This document shows, piece by piece, positions 1-10,286 of a DNA stretch of 64,000 nucleotides. The position numbers and the translations under genes were made by a program. Origin of the DNA: Phlebopus portentosus. Taxonomy: Eukaryota > Basidiomycota > Agaricomycetes > Boletales > Boletinellaceae. The stretch spans positions 49,024 through 113,023 of the forward strand of contig JAYXKI010000023.1 in the NCBI GenBank assembly GCA_037892935.1, written 5' to 3'. The notes under the pieces were generated by a model. The model did not search any database. It saw nothing but the letters and a program-made list of their open reading frames with translations, and had not been told where the DNA came from. How positions within the stretch are numbered: position 1 is the first letter of the stretch; the number at the start of each line of letters is the position of its first letter.

Positions 1-2140
1 GAGCTGAAGTCTGGGGAGAGCACAGCCCTGTGTGCTGCAAACAACAAGATGCCAGCCGGTCACGCACAGACAATCACTATCAAGGGTCTCCGTCTCCTAG
101 GCTTTGAGGAGGGCACACCTCCAATGGCCAGCTTTGGAATCAAAATCTCAACAAATATGGCTGTTGTCGTGACTCGTGTTCTCCCCGCACCATTGGTGAT
201 TTATCCTTCGGGCTGTGCACAAATTGTCAATGGATCTTGGATGGCACGTGGCATTCAGTTCGCAAGGCTTGCAGAGCTTAAACACCTTGCAGTTGTGGTC
301 TTAAAGGATGGGAATATAGAAGAGTCCGACAGCTCGCTCGAGGTGCAGGTGCACGAGGCGGTGAAGGCTCTGATCGGAAAATGTCATGCACGTGGAATGA
401 ACGTCAACTTGGACTTCATCATGCAGGTCCTGCAGCTCCGCCGTCTGAGTCGAGAGGATCTATACCGCGATGAGGATGTGGACAAAGTATCAAGGTTGTT
501 CGAATTGCTGCCAGGCAGGCCCCAAATGGTTCTTGCCCTCATGTCAAACGAAAATAAGCACATCTATGTGGGACTCCACCGGTACTTTGACGTCGGCCAG
601 GACTTCCAGTCCATGATTGGCCTCATCGAGAACATGCCCGACAAGGAGGGCCACGATCAGTATCTGCCGAATCTCGCACTCAAGGTTAACACAAAGCTCG
701 GTGGGGTCAACCATTGGCTGGAGCCTGCTTCTCTGAAACGGCTGGCAAACACGATGGTGGTCAGGTTCGATGTGATTAAGCTGGGTGGGAATGTGGTCAA
801 GGGCGCGCCTGGTATCGCAGCGGTCGTGGTGTCGTGCGATGTGAACTTCACCCCAGTGCCATGCAAGTGTCTCCCTTCAGGGAGTAAAAGAAGAGGTGAG
901 CTCTCGTTTTTATGCTATTATGCAGGCGCCTGATGCAGCTATTCATAGACAGTTGAAAACTTATGTGCTATGATTCTGGAATGCTTAAAGAACTACTGTC
1001 AAAGCATGGGCTCGTTCCCTGAACGGATCCTTATATTCCATGCCAGTATTTCAGACGGCCAGCATGCACGGGTAATGGCCACCGAGATCAAGCAGCTGAA
1101 CGAAGCATTCGGTGAACTGAAGAAATACAAACCGAAGTTGACTTACATCACTTGTAGCAAAGGTCATCAGACTCAGTTCTACCCCAGCTGCAGACGATCC
1201 TAAGTTCAAAATGTCCCTATACAGTTTCTTGAGTTGCTGTACAAAAACACTGGAACTTGCATATTCCCGAGGCTGCCCGTCAAACAAGTGTCGATAATGT
1301 TGACGACCGTCAGTGGTGGTCGCTAGTTTGGCAAATGTTTGCATGGCAGCCCCATTGACTCTGAGCTTTGAAGTCTTCGTGATCGGACTGTGGCAGCCTG
1401 GACTTCACTGCGGAAATGGGATATAAGCTGGAAGGCTAGGTCGGCAGCGATATGTGGTGGAGGTCTGTCATTTCATTCATGCTGGTCATGGATGAGGCTG
1501 AGACAACAGTATACACGCATCTCCAATTCGTTAGCTGATTCAGCCTTTCCTCTTTGATCATCACAGAACTCCTTTAGAGACAGCAGAGCTTTTGCAGGCG
1601 TAAAGATCCAGACAACAACTTGACAGCAAGGTTGAGGACTCACAGTTCATAAGCTGCTGGGTCTCCAAAGCTCGATCAAACGTAGGTATGTTGTACATGA
1701 GATAGAGTGAAAGGATATGAAAACGTGTACATCGTTCGTGAGACTCGATAGCTATTGGTCCGTTGTCTTGCTGAATCATGAAACTGTTGCATACAGCTCG
1801 AGAGCGATCTCTGGCAAATGCCTGAGTCTCTGTGAAGTCACTGAAGTTCATCAGATGCATCCTACACATCACGACGACTGACAAGACCTTGTGCTCTATG
1901 GTGGGAATGAGCATAGACCAGGGCATGACGAGCATTTACGACTACAATTTCTCTTTGCAGGCTCATGCAGGCATGCAAGGTATCGCTCGTGCAGTTCACT
2001 ACACCGTCCTCCATAAGGACAAGAAGTTATCTCCCAACACCCTACAGTAAGGCATCAATGAAATCTCATACCTGTGGTCAGCATCAACAAAGGGTGTGAG
2101 CCTGAAACTGCCAGCCTACTGGCAAGTCAAGCATGTGCAA
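1..2140 (+). pseudogene. Decayed Argonaute (RNA-silencing slicer) gene, 5' end outside window
   Basis: Argonaute binds small RNAs and cuts matching transcripts. The open part (1-933) reads from the end of the PAZ domain through linker and MID (VLPAPLVIYPSG, then NGSWMARGIQF) into PIWI (QYLPNLALKVNTKLGG, then PGIAAVVVSCD). A second piece (970-1203) holds the PIWI segment matching PERVLVFRDGVSEGQ in active enzymes, but here it reads PERILIFHASISDGQ, so the catalytic Asp of that loop is replaced. After stops and frameshifts the C-terminal PIWI block reappears at about 1900-2050 (IDQGMTSIYDYNFSLQAHAG, then ARAVHYTVLHKDKKL) and at 2060-2140 (KGVSLKLPAYW). Roughly 700 bases between these blocks do not read as a continuous PIWI domain. 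The order of blocks is correct, so this is one decayed gene rather than a set of fragments. Introns could explain part of the breaks, but the stop codons and the lost Asp argue against a working slicer. Confidence 0.85.
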
Positions 2141-2528
2141 GGTGATGTCGCCGGTCGAGGGCAGTAAGGAGGTGAGGATGGGGAAGGAGGGATGTGACTT
2201 GTGTGAGTTGCAAGTTGCAAAGTCAACTTCATCACGTGCAACAAAAGGGTAAGACCAAAAAAAAAAGACAAGATTGATGCTCCCCATGTTCACAAGTCCT
2301 AATGATAACAAACAAATCTTGATAAAATTGAACCTAAATTTATATCATTATAGCACTTTCTAAAGCTGCCTGATGTAAACAAAGCAAGCTCAGAAGGTCA
2401 GCATAACCAGAAAGTACTGTACTATATATAAGGTGTTATTTAACTCTATCATGTGATTGTGGGAAAGTCTTCAAAAACTCGGATGTGTGCGCATCCGTTG
2501 CTCTTACTCTTAGGAGGTGTGTATTTGG

Positions 2529-2663
2529 GTAGGTCATGTAAACCGTGACTACACTAGCTTTGTACATCATCTACACGAGATCTATATTAAATTGCAAATG
2601 TATAACCAGCACTAGTTTAGCACAGATCGTCTAGATGAAATAGGTTGTACATACATGACCTAC
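2529..2663. repeat. 135-bp fold-back with 12-bp perfect inverted ends
   Basis: The sequence starts GTAGGTCATGTA and ends with its exact reverse complement TACATGACCTAC, spanning 135 bases of AT-rich DNA between the Argonaute and Hsp70 relics. No clear target-site duplication is seen. It could be a tiny MITE or a chance fold-back in an AT-rich stretch. Confidence 0.35.
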
Positions 2664-2804
2664 ATCTCTATGTGTAGGCCTGCATACATTTACTCTCTGC
2701 TTTGTTAACAGGCTCTGCAGCCTCAACATTTAGAAATTTTGTTTTCCACTTTCAGACCAATTTATAATTATATTTGATTAGAAATTATCAAAATACATGC
2801 AAGC

Positions 2805-3040
2805 TTAGCGGACGGTGGCACTGTACACAACAGCCTCATCTGGGTTGATAGACTTGCATGGCTCCTTGCCATTGAAGAAGTCAGGCATGAACTTGACAAT
2901 TTGGGGTATACGGGTGGAACTATTGACGAGGATGATCTTGTGTACATTGGAATTGTCTATCTTGGAGTCCCGGATAATCTTCTCAACAGGCTCAAGCATA
3001 GAATGGAAGAGATCCTGGCACAGCTCCTTGAATCATTGTC
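2805..3040 (-). pseudogene. Hsp70 fragment, second partial copy (end of ATPase domain)
   Basis: On the minus strand this reads the end of the nucleotide-binding domain of cytosolic Hsp70: [17 protein letters not shown], then [20 protein letters not shown] and [18 protein letters not shown], ending in a stop at 2805. An active Hsp70 has VGGSTRIP where this has VNSSTRIP. It begins abruptly in the middle of the domain, one base out of frame with the preceding Hsp70 piece, which encodes a later part of the protein. The order is therefore permuted, as expected from a partial tandem duplication. Confidence 0.8.
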
Positions 3041-4645
3041 GGCATACGTCAAGAAGATCTCTGACTTCTTTGTTGGGACAGTCATATTATGCTTAATAAA
3101 TGCAGTCATGACACTACCAGTGGTCTTGATACCGAGCGACAGAGGAGCGATATCGAGCAAGAAGGGGTCTTGGATCTTCTCCGAGGTGTTGCCCTTGAGG
3201 ATAGCAGCCAATAATCTTGTTTGCTTAGAGCAAAATGATCTGCCTGGAGACTCATGCTATTTGACTGAGTTTGGCCCCAGTCTCCTTGCTCTGAGGAATG
3301 CCACACAGAGATCAGAGACAATAACACAAAGTGGAAGCGATACGACATACTGCATGTTCATTCATCACTATGGAAGCCGACATTGTACAGAGGAGTGATG
3401 GAAAGATTGAGATGAAAGCCTGCATAAAATTGGTCAGAGTTCAGACATGAACATATAGGTTGGGTATGCACTCAAATAGGGCACTAGTCAGACCTAGAGA
3501 CACACCATAGACATCTTGTGCAACGATGGCTGTCAGTTGAAGACGATATAACTACATTGATACTGAAGAAAGATGTCCATATGCTTATTGTACCAAAGAT
3601 CTATACACTTTCCGGTATCTTGAATCACATATTGCACTTGAGGGTATTCTCTCGATCCATTCTGCACGAGCTCTTATAAGTACGCGATATTGTACAGAGT
3701 CACTGTCAAACAATTTTAAATCACACATCAACCAAGATGCTCTTCCTACTAACCTCTTTCTTGGTACATGAGAGGCATGATGATGCTCTTCAGTGTGGCA
3801 ACTTTGTCCAGTTCCAGATTTGGGTCTCCGGTGATGACAGTATGTGCCAAAAAATTAATACATTTCCCTATCAAGTTACCATGTAGATGTCCGCGACAGC
3901 CTCATCTGGGTTGCCAGACCTGCATGGCGCCTTGCTATTGAAGGAGTCAGAAAAGAGCTTAACAATACAGAGGATATGGGTGGAATCTCCGACAAGGACC
4001 ATCTCGTGTACATTAGACTTATTGACCTTGGAGTCCCAGAGAACCTTCTCAACAGGCTCAAGCATAGACCAGAAGAGATCTTGGCATAACTCCTCAAATT
4101 GTGCATAGGTGATCGAGGTGTAAAAGTTGATACCCTCATAGAGTGAATCAATTTTGATGTCATCTGCACTGCTGACGACAGTGTACGCTTCACATGCTTG
4201 CAAGCGGTATGGAGTCAGTAAAGAGCACAAGGGTTCAATAAAAGATCTAAGAAAATCAGTGTCAATACCATGATCATACGCCATCGGAATAACTTAAATC
4301 ACATACCCTTCTTGTTCTTGCACTTGAACTCCTGATTAAAGTAGTTTACAAGATGATTGTCAAAGTTCTCATCACCCAAGTGACTATTGCTAGCAGTTAC
4401 CTTGACTTCGAAGATACCCTCCTCAATAGTCAAGAGTGACACATCAAAGGTACCTCTACTAAGGTCAAAAATGAGGATATTGCACTTGCCTTGGAGCTTC
4501 TTGTCAAGACTATACATGATAGCAGCCACCGTGGGTTCATTGATGAGTCAGAAGAAGTTGAGGCCAGAGATGACACTGGTGTTGCCTGACATTATGAGTT
4601 GTTAAAGTAAGCAGGAACAGTGATGATGGCCTCAGTGACGGTGCT
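3041..4645 (-). pseudogene. Hsp70 (SSA-type) pseudogene, first copy, interrupted
   Basis: On the minus strand the blocks run in normal Hsp70 order: AIITVPAYFNNS at about 4640-4600, a broken GLNFF / [17 protein letters not shown] region, [20 protein letters not shown] (the phosphate loop GGGTFDVS is changed to SRGTFDVS), [21 protein letters not shown], then [20 protein letters not shown] and [12 protein letters not shown] up to NPDEAVA at 3890. After about 650 unrelated or intronic bases it resumes at 3211 with [15 protein letters not shown] and [16 protein letters not shown], ending at TYADND. In-frame stops occur near 4600 and 4540. Hsp70 is an ATP-driven cytosolic chaperone; this copy cannot make one. 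Confidence 0.82.
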
Positions 4646-4809
4646 GTAAAACAGTCATGAATGAGGAGGATAAAGCAGAGATGGAGATAATTTGTAGGTG
4701 CTGAGGGTGAAAAGAGTGGCATGACAGTGGTGGCAAGAGACAAAGAGGACAACATCTTAAAATGAATCTAAGCTCGTCAAATACTGGCACTGGCCCATGT
4801 AGATCTGTG

Positions 4810-4840
4810 TAGATTTACATAGTTTTATTATGTAAATCTA
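4810..4840. repeat. Perfect 12-bp inverted repeat in AT-rich DNA
   Basis: TAGATTTACATA and its exact reverse complement are separated by 7 bases. The surrounding 250 bases repeat the words TGTGTAGATTT and CTACACAGA in both orientations, so this may be the core of a decayed MITE. No target duplication is visible. Confidence 0.3.
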
Positions 4841-5089
4841 GTCCAGTTCTTGTATATCAACTCTCAAAACCTAATCAAACACCATGTCAGCTAGATGAAA
4901 CTACACAGACATTTATGTTAGGTGATCTACACAGAAATGCATATATTTGTGTACCTAATGTACCTTGTTCTACACAAATTTTCTGTGTAATGTCAGACAG
5001 ATTTTTGTGTAGATTTCCTTATCTTGGGTACGTTCAGCTACACAGGCATGTGTTAAGGATCTCCAATATGCAGTGATTGATTGCTATTC

Positions 5090-5640
5090 ATAACTATGTA
5101 CTAATATTGATATAGAATATCATCTATATGCATTTATATATTACTATATATTACTAGTCATATATTGACTATGTATTACTAATCTCTATCCAGTAATATA
5201 GACAGTTTACCACTATAAACAACTATATACTTCTTTAAACTATGGACTATAACTATTTATTAGGATCTATACAGAGATATCAGACAATATACTATTATTG
5301 ATTACTATTTATATCTATGTAGTATATGTTACTATAGGATATCATCTATATGCATCTATATATTACTATATATTACTATATATAACTAATCATACATTGA
5401 CTATATATTACTAACCTCTATTGCTATCTAAATACTGTTATGAATTGCTCACCACTATAAACAGCTATATACTTCTTTGAACTATTACCTGTAACTGTGT
5501 ACCAGGCCCTATACAGAGGTATCAAACTATGTGATACTATTAATTGCTATTGATATCTATATACTATGCATTGCTATAGAATACTATCTATATGTATCTA
5601 TATATTACTATATATTACTATAGTATACTATGCACTACTA
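5090..5640. repeat. Degenerate AT-rich tandem repeat, period about 242 bp
   Basis: Two to two and a half copies lie head to tail. The anchor ACCACTATAAACA(A/G)CTATATACTTC occurs at 5209 and again at 5451, and each copy contains CTATATATTACTATATATTACTA followed by CTAACCTCTAT-like sequence (5140, 5360 and 5600). The copies differ by scattered substitutions. No ORF is present. The block ends just before the first array pseudogene. Confidence 0.6.
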
Positions 5641-5689
5641 TGAACTACTATGATGTTATAACTCACTATCCATTAATAACTCAAAGGGA

Positions 5690-6790
5690 CTGATTTCCTG
5701 ATGAAGGACACCACAGTCAATGTAGATGCAGAAGGAGATATCAGCAGAAATAGAGTCCCTGCCAACAACAAAGACTCGGAAATCAGCAAAGTCTGCCAAC
5801 TGACAATCTACAAAGAGTTTAAGTTGATCTGCATTTGCTCACATCCTACTGTTCTAAAAGCAGGAACTACTGAAGGCCAGCATGGTGAGAATGCAACTCA
5901 TGAGTGATCATATCTGAAACCTAGTCCACCTTTATGCTGAATGGGACCCCTCCCAGGTGTAGGGTTCCACACATATCATATACAATACACATGTATATTT
6001 TCAGCTTCATATGCATATAGTCATATAAAATACACATGTATATTTGTATATTTTGTCTCTGAAGCAAGATATGCATATGCATGTATAATATACAGTGTAT
6101 ATAGCATATATGGAACTATACCGACTAATATAATATTTTGACCATCACATCTCTTGTTCGGGCCTCAAAATACTTATATGACATTCCTTAACTTAAGACA
6201 ACTAATATAAGTATTGATAAACCTACAAGCAGTAAGGTGGGAAATTGTGGGAACCACAACTGAAATTCCCATGCCTCAGTATGCAGCAACTAACTGTTGA
6301 TACCATGTCAAACCCGGTAATCAGGCCTTGAGACTGAGATCCAACTCTAAAGCTGCTTTGGTGAGTAGTTGCTCATTTTGGTAGAAGCAGAGCTGAGTTG
6401 ACTTTTATTGAAAATCCGAGTTTTCTTACTGGTTTCAGATGTTGAAAATATAAAATTTCCAAAACACATATATGCATATGAGTGTATAAATATGCACATA
6501 TATTTTGACTGCTCAAGCTGATATATATATGGGCATATAGCATATACACCATATCATATATGCTCTATACGATACGCTACAGAACCCTACCCAGGTGTGA
6601 TCAAACCATGTCGCGCTGTGAGGGCCACAGTAAGGAAAGGCAGTGCAAGCTATAGAACATCGACTCCAGATGATTCTGGAAGTAAGTGTTCAAGTCCAAT
6701 TACTGTCCCACTTGCTGATGAAGTCATGGCTCTAATCACAGAGCCATCGTTGAACAATGGCAAATCAAGTCTGCAAGTCCACAACATGAG
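5690..6790 (+). pseudogene. Array copy P: pseudogene of the left-arm family, split by a MITE
   Basis: Two pieces match array copies E to G. Piece 1 (5701-5907) reads DTTVNVDAEGDISRNRVPAN and ends ENATHE, matching exon 1 of F (DSTVNADMERDVDE ... TKATRE); the start motif and promoter palindrome are absent. The 5' splice site is ATGAGT where F has GTGAGA. Piece 2 (6598-6790) reads KPCRAVRATVRKGSASYRTS then TPDDSGSK, matching exon 2 of F (KPRRVRQATKRKDGSSRGTS), followed by LADEVM and ITEPSLNNGKSS matching the intron/exon 3 start of copy E. Between the pieces a 630-bp element is inserted directly after the intron-1 AG. Downstream the family sequence is replaced by an unrelated SNF2 fragment, so the 3' half is missing. 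Confidence 0.75.
5960..6589. mobile_element. hAT-like MITE, 630 bp, with 8-bp target-site duplication
   Basis: The element starts TAGGGTTC and ends GAACCCTA, an 8-bp perfect terminal inverted repeat, with weaker similarity continuing inward. It is flanked by CCCAGGTG at 5952-5959 and again at 6590-6597, an exact 8-bp duplication. Removing one flank restores the CTCCCAGGTG seen uninterrupted at the same spot in array copies F and G, which is direct evidence of insertion. The interior is AT-rich, repeats CATATG/ACATGTATAT words, and has no transposase. An 8-bp duplication with short TIRs is typical of the hAT superfamily; the family assignment is inference. Confidence 0.82.
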
Positions 6791-6792
6791 TC

Positions 6793-7116
6793 ATGAAGAA
6801 TGCTAGGGACAAAAACAGCCTCACTGAGGTTGCAACATCACTACTCAAACTCGAAGGAGAGAAGATCGATGTCATGCTTGACCGGGAGGCAGGCAAGACC
6901 AAAGTCCTCAGCGATAAAGACCTCGATGTGCTACTCAGTTGTTGCCCGAAAGTGTTCACAGTTAGGACCAAAGGCTGGTTCTGTGATGCAGATACTAAGG
7001 TCCAGAGAGTGCCTTTGGAAGATAAAGAAGATTCTGCTAAGATGAAGCCGAAAGCAGCATTCGCAGTATTCCAAGCTGCTACGAATGAGGGTAATGATGC
7101 GCTTGTGGCTGGGTAA
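6793..7116 (+). pseudogene. Fragment of a SNF2-family ATPase, resembling HELLS/Lsh/DDM1 C-terminus
   Basis: A 107-codon open stretch reads KNSLTEVATSLLKLEGEKID, then LSDKDLDVLLSCCPKVFTVR and KAAFAVFQAATNEGNDAL. This pattern (a LSDxDLDxLLxRSPxVF helix, a charged linker, then a FAVYEAxxDEGNxAL-like segment) recalls the region after the helicase core in fungal Lsh/HELLS-type remodelers, which help silence repeats. No helicase motif is present, so only a tail fragment exists. It is joined directly to the 3' side of copy P. The family name is from memory of the pattern and could be another SNF2 subfamily. Confidence 0.45.
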
Positions 7117-7764
7117 GGGTGTCTGAGCAGGGGATCAAACAAAGTATTCGAGCACACAGCTAGTTGATTCGTGAACTAAAGAAATACATGCTAGAGGCTT
7201 TCTATGTTTTAGGTAGTAAAGACGCAAGACATGTATATGAATTAGAATATTAACTGTGGTGGCCCAGAAAATGAGTTCCTTTTCTGTGCCACCATCATCT
7301 CTTTTACTGCGATTCTTGCTCTGTTTATGACACGCTTTCCTGGTTGGTAGAGAAGGATGGCATGCTGTTATGTATTTGTAAATTGATTCGAATTATTTTT
7401 GTACGTAGACATTCCATAGAATTAGCAAATAATAATGCATGGACTCTGGGACTCGTCGATCTCTAAGAATCCAATTCCATGAAAGTGAATACGCCCGAAA
7501 TCGAGCTCGAAGCATTGCAGGATGAGAAGTCTTAACGGCTTTGGCTCGCTCGCGTCTCCCACAATTTGACCAAATATCGTTCACTAGAGCCTATGTTAGT
7601 GACTATCATTTCAACGTGTCTGGTCTGATATCTGGGAATTTGGGTAGCGATGTCGGTCGCTCGAGCAGTGTTAGTTTTCAAGAGTAAAGGCATTCTAAGT
7701 AACAATTCAATTCGCTTTGCTGAGCAGCCATTGAATACCGGAGCGTGGCTCCTTGTCGAGCAAT
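7117..7764. other. Intergenic spacer before array copy A
   Basis: Six hundred and fifty bases with no ORF that resembles a known protein and no clear repeat. A stop-bounded minus-strand ORF at 7393-7584 has no supporting feature. Confidence 0.5.
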
Positions 7765-7800
7765 AACGTGACCACGTTTTTGATCACACGCTTTTAAATA
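7765..7800 (+). promoter_or_regulatory. Array promoter palindrome and TATA-like box, copy A
   Basis: GTGACC-N8-GATCAC forms an imperfect inverted repeat followed after a few bases by TTTTAAATAA. The same arrangement stands upstream of copies B to G at a similar distance (here about 95 bases before the ATG). Confidence 0.6.
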
Positions 7801-7883
7801 AAGACCATCTCAATCCACAACCCTGCATATCAAGGCTCACTGCTTCCTCTTCATCCATCCATACTTTAACTCTTCGAGTCAAC

Positions 7884-8851
7884 ATGGTCCTCACCAGAAG
7901 TATGGCGAAGCAGAGTGCCAGCAAGGGCGACAATGGCTCTAACAACTCTCCCGCTGATACTACCGATGCCTCAGTGAATACTGCATCCTGTAGAGACGCG
8001 GAGAGAGCCGTCGCGAACGATCGCGGCCTTATCCACATCAAGGTCTCGAAGGGTCACGACGCTCCCAAACCGCAAATCCCTCAAGGGCGCAGCTCCAGTG
8101 ATGCTCGTCCCTCTGCTGCTGTCCCAAAGACAACTGGGGCTCGTCGTGGTAGAAAGGCAAGCCGTGAGTATTCATATGAATCACCTACCCTCTTTTCATA
8201 CTGATGAAAGCTGAATCTCAGCCTCGCAAAAGCCACGACCCACGAAGAAGGTCGCGGATAAGACAGGTGGCTTGAAGCCAGTATCTGCCACTGACTCGAA
8301 CATTAAAGACATCAGTATGTCCTTTGCTGACCCGTTGCATTACTGAAGGTCTAATTCATGGAATAGCGGATCAACCTTCGGACATCCCTCCATTCAACCA
8401 AAGGGCGAAGAGACCAAGGGAGGACGAAGGCAACAAAGAAAATGAGGCCATTTCCGAACAAGAGCTATTCCTCTCGAATGCACGACGCATTCGGCAAAGA
8501 ATGACCAAGGCACCTATCGACGAGAACTCGGCAAAAGCGGCTGATGAATCGTCAAACACCGGCTCTTCGAGCATTGCTGATAATGCTGCCGAATCCTCCG
8601 ATGAGGCAATCGCTATCTCGGCGTTGCTCCAACTTTCGCCCGCAGAGAAGAGGATGGACACATTGGGAAGCTCGGCGCCGATATCGTTGGTGAATGATCG
8701 TTCTGCTTTGACTAGTCAGCGTACATCCTCGCCTAGTAAGCAAGAGACGATCTGGATCTTTAAGGGGATGAAGTTTAAGGGAATGAAACCCCCCGAGATC
8801 AAGTTATTTATGACGCTACTTGAGCTTTCGAAAACGGCCCTTTGTAAATAA
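7884..8851 (+). CDS. Array copy A: unrecognised basic, probably nuclear protein (285 aa)
   Basis: Proposed exons are 7884-8163, 8222-8314 and 8367-8851, both introns in phase 1 (GTGAGT..CAG and GTATGT..TAG); the join leaves a single 286-codon frame including the stop. Copies B, C, D and H have introns at the same places and phases. The protein starts MVLTRSMAK, the family start motif. Exon 2 carries the TGGLKPVS segment. Exon 3 has the basic module KRPREDEGNKENEA then NARRIRQRM, and a C-terminal helix-like AIAISALLQLS. Composition is Ser-, Glu- and Arg-rich with no signal peptide or membrane segment, so a disordered nuclear or nucleic-acid-associated protein is likely; that is inference. I do not recognise the family. 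Confidence 0.75.
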
Positions 8852-9014
8852 ACGCTCTTTCAAACCTCTGATCTACAATATCCTGCTAACACTCATCCAC
8901 TGAGCTCTTCGGCCTGTTCCGCTCGTACACAATAAGCATGTATACGTCTTTTGGTTTCGTTATTCCTTATAGCTTGGCCTTGTACGGTTTCCCTTCAGTA
9001 AACGAGATGTAGTT

Positions 9015-9055
9015 TGGCTCAGTGATCCTTCGAGATCGTTGTAGCACATCATATT
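9015..9055. promoter_or_regulatory. Conserved downstream block, copy A
   Basis: TTGGCTCAGTGATCC then TTCGAGATCGTTGTAGCAC lies 164 bases after the stop of copy A. Near-identical blocks follow D, E, F and G. On the plus strand AGTGATC and GATCGTT can pair around a CTTCGA loop; on the minus strand it reads YDVLQRSRRITEP without stops. Confidence 0.6.
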
Positions 9056-9199
9056 TGTCGAATGTGGGAATAGCGTAGCATTCGGCAGGGAGGGGAGAGA
9101 CATACCCTCCTTGTGTTTCGATGGCAGAGTTTACCGTGCATGTGAAATAAGGTAAGGTTGAATTGTTCGGATTTCCGAGCGTGGCTGCTTTTTGGAGGT

Positions 9200-9235
9200 A
9201 ACGTGATCGCGTTTTGGTCACGCACTATTTAAGAC
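9200..9235 (+). promoter_or_regulatory. Array promoter palindrome, copy B
   Basis: ACGTGATCGCG then TTTTGGTCACGC is the family inverted repeat (GTGATC-N7-GGTCAC), followed by TATTTAAGAC as a TATA-like box, about 115 bases before the ATG. Confidence 0.62.
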
Positions 9236-9347
9236 TTCGTTCAATCCACAAACTCCCAACAATTAACCACATCCACCCCGACATAAATCTCGCTACCAGG
9301 CGATCTCACTTCCCGTATTTCCATCCTCTTATTATCATCCAGTCGAC

Positions 9348-10286
9348 ATGATCCTTACAAGGAGGATGGCTAAGATAAAAGCAGAAGGCAGTGCCGATAG
9401 TGGCTCGAAGACATCTCCTCCTGATACCGTTACCTCCACAATGAATACTGCCATCTATAGAGACGTAGCAGGAGCTGTCGCAGAGGGCCGCGATCCTTCT
9501 GGCGTCAAGGACATGAAAGCCTGCGTGGCTCCAAACCAAAACGACCCTACAGAGGACAGCAACCATTGTTCTGTCACAGAAACGACTAAGGCCCGTCGTG
9601 GTCGTACCGCAGCTCGTGAGGACTCATTACTTTACCTATTCGATTTTGAGACCGACTGGAGCTGATTTCTAGCCTCGAGCAAATCAGGACGTGGCAAAAA
9701 AGCCATTGCGAAGGAAAGCGGCTTGAAGCCAGCATCCGTCGTGGAGTCAGCAACTGCTCCTGGTACGTCATTTCAGCTTCCATGTTAATCTGAAGGATCA
9801 ACATCTTCCACCTATACATTAGACTTTCCGTCACCCAGACAAGGCCAGAAGAGGCAGAAGGAAGAAGACAAAGGCAATAAAGAAAACGAATCTATGTCTG
9901 GGCAGCATCTACCTTCGACGAACGCCCGACGCATCCGTCGAAGGACTGCCAGAGCTGTCAGTGACGAGGCTGAAGCGACACCTCAAAACACGAACAGCTC
10001 GGTCGTTGTAAAGGATCTGTCGGGCTCTCGTTCCCTGCAGCGCGTCTCGTCACGTACCGAATATTCCGCAGATGAGGTCGTCGCCACCGCCGCCTTGTTA
10101 CAGTCTGCGAGTGGGAAGTTGAATCGATCCGCGAGCATGCTGCTGACATCCTCTGAGGTAGAGAGAAATTCTGTCCTACTCAGCGAAGCCACTCTGTCAC
10201 TGTGTAGTAGTCATGAATCGGAGCAGATCCTCAAGAGAATAGGTATTCCCGGAATCGAAGCAGTTATGACCCTGGTCGGAGCTTGA
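9348..10286 (+). CDS. Array copy B: unrecognised basic, probably nuclear protein (273 aa)
   Basis: Proposed exons are 9348-9615, 9673-9762 and 9823-10286, both introns phase 1, giving 274 codons including the stop. It begins MILTRRMAK. Exon 1 ends KARRGRTAAR, exon 2 contains ESGLKPAS, and exon 3 carries KRQKEEDKGNKENE then NARRIRRRTAR, followed by EVVATAALLQSASG. Layout and length are close to copy A, which lies 0.5 kb upstream on the same strand, so these two look like a tandem duplication. No conserved downstream block was found after this copy. Function is unknown. Confidence 0.75.

Noticed and set aside
9015..9055. tRNA-like or SINE-like promoter boxes in the downstream block (TGGCTCAGTG resembles an A box, TTCGAGATC a B box)
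   Set aside because: The two boxes are almost touching, where a tRNA needs 30 or more bases between them, and no cloverleaf, poly-T or target duplication is present.
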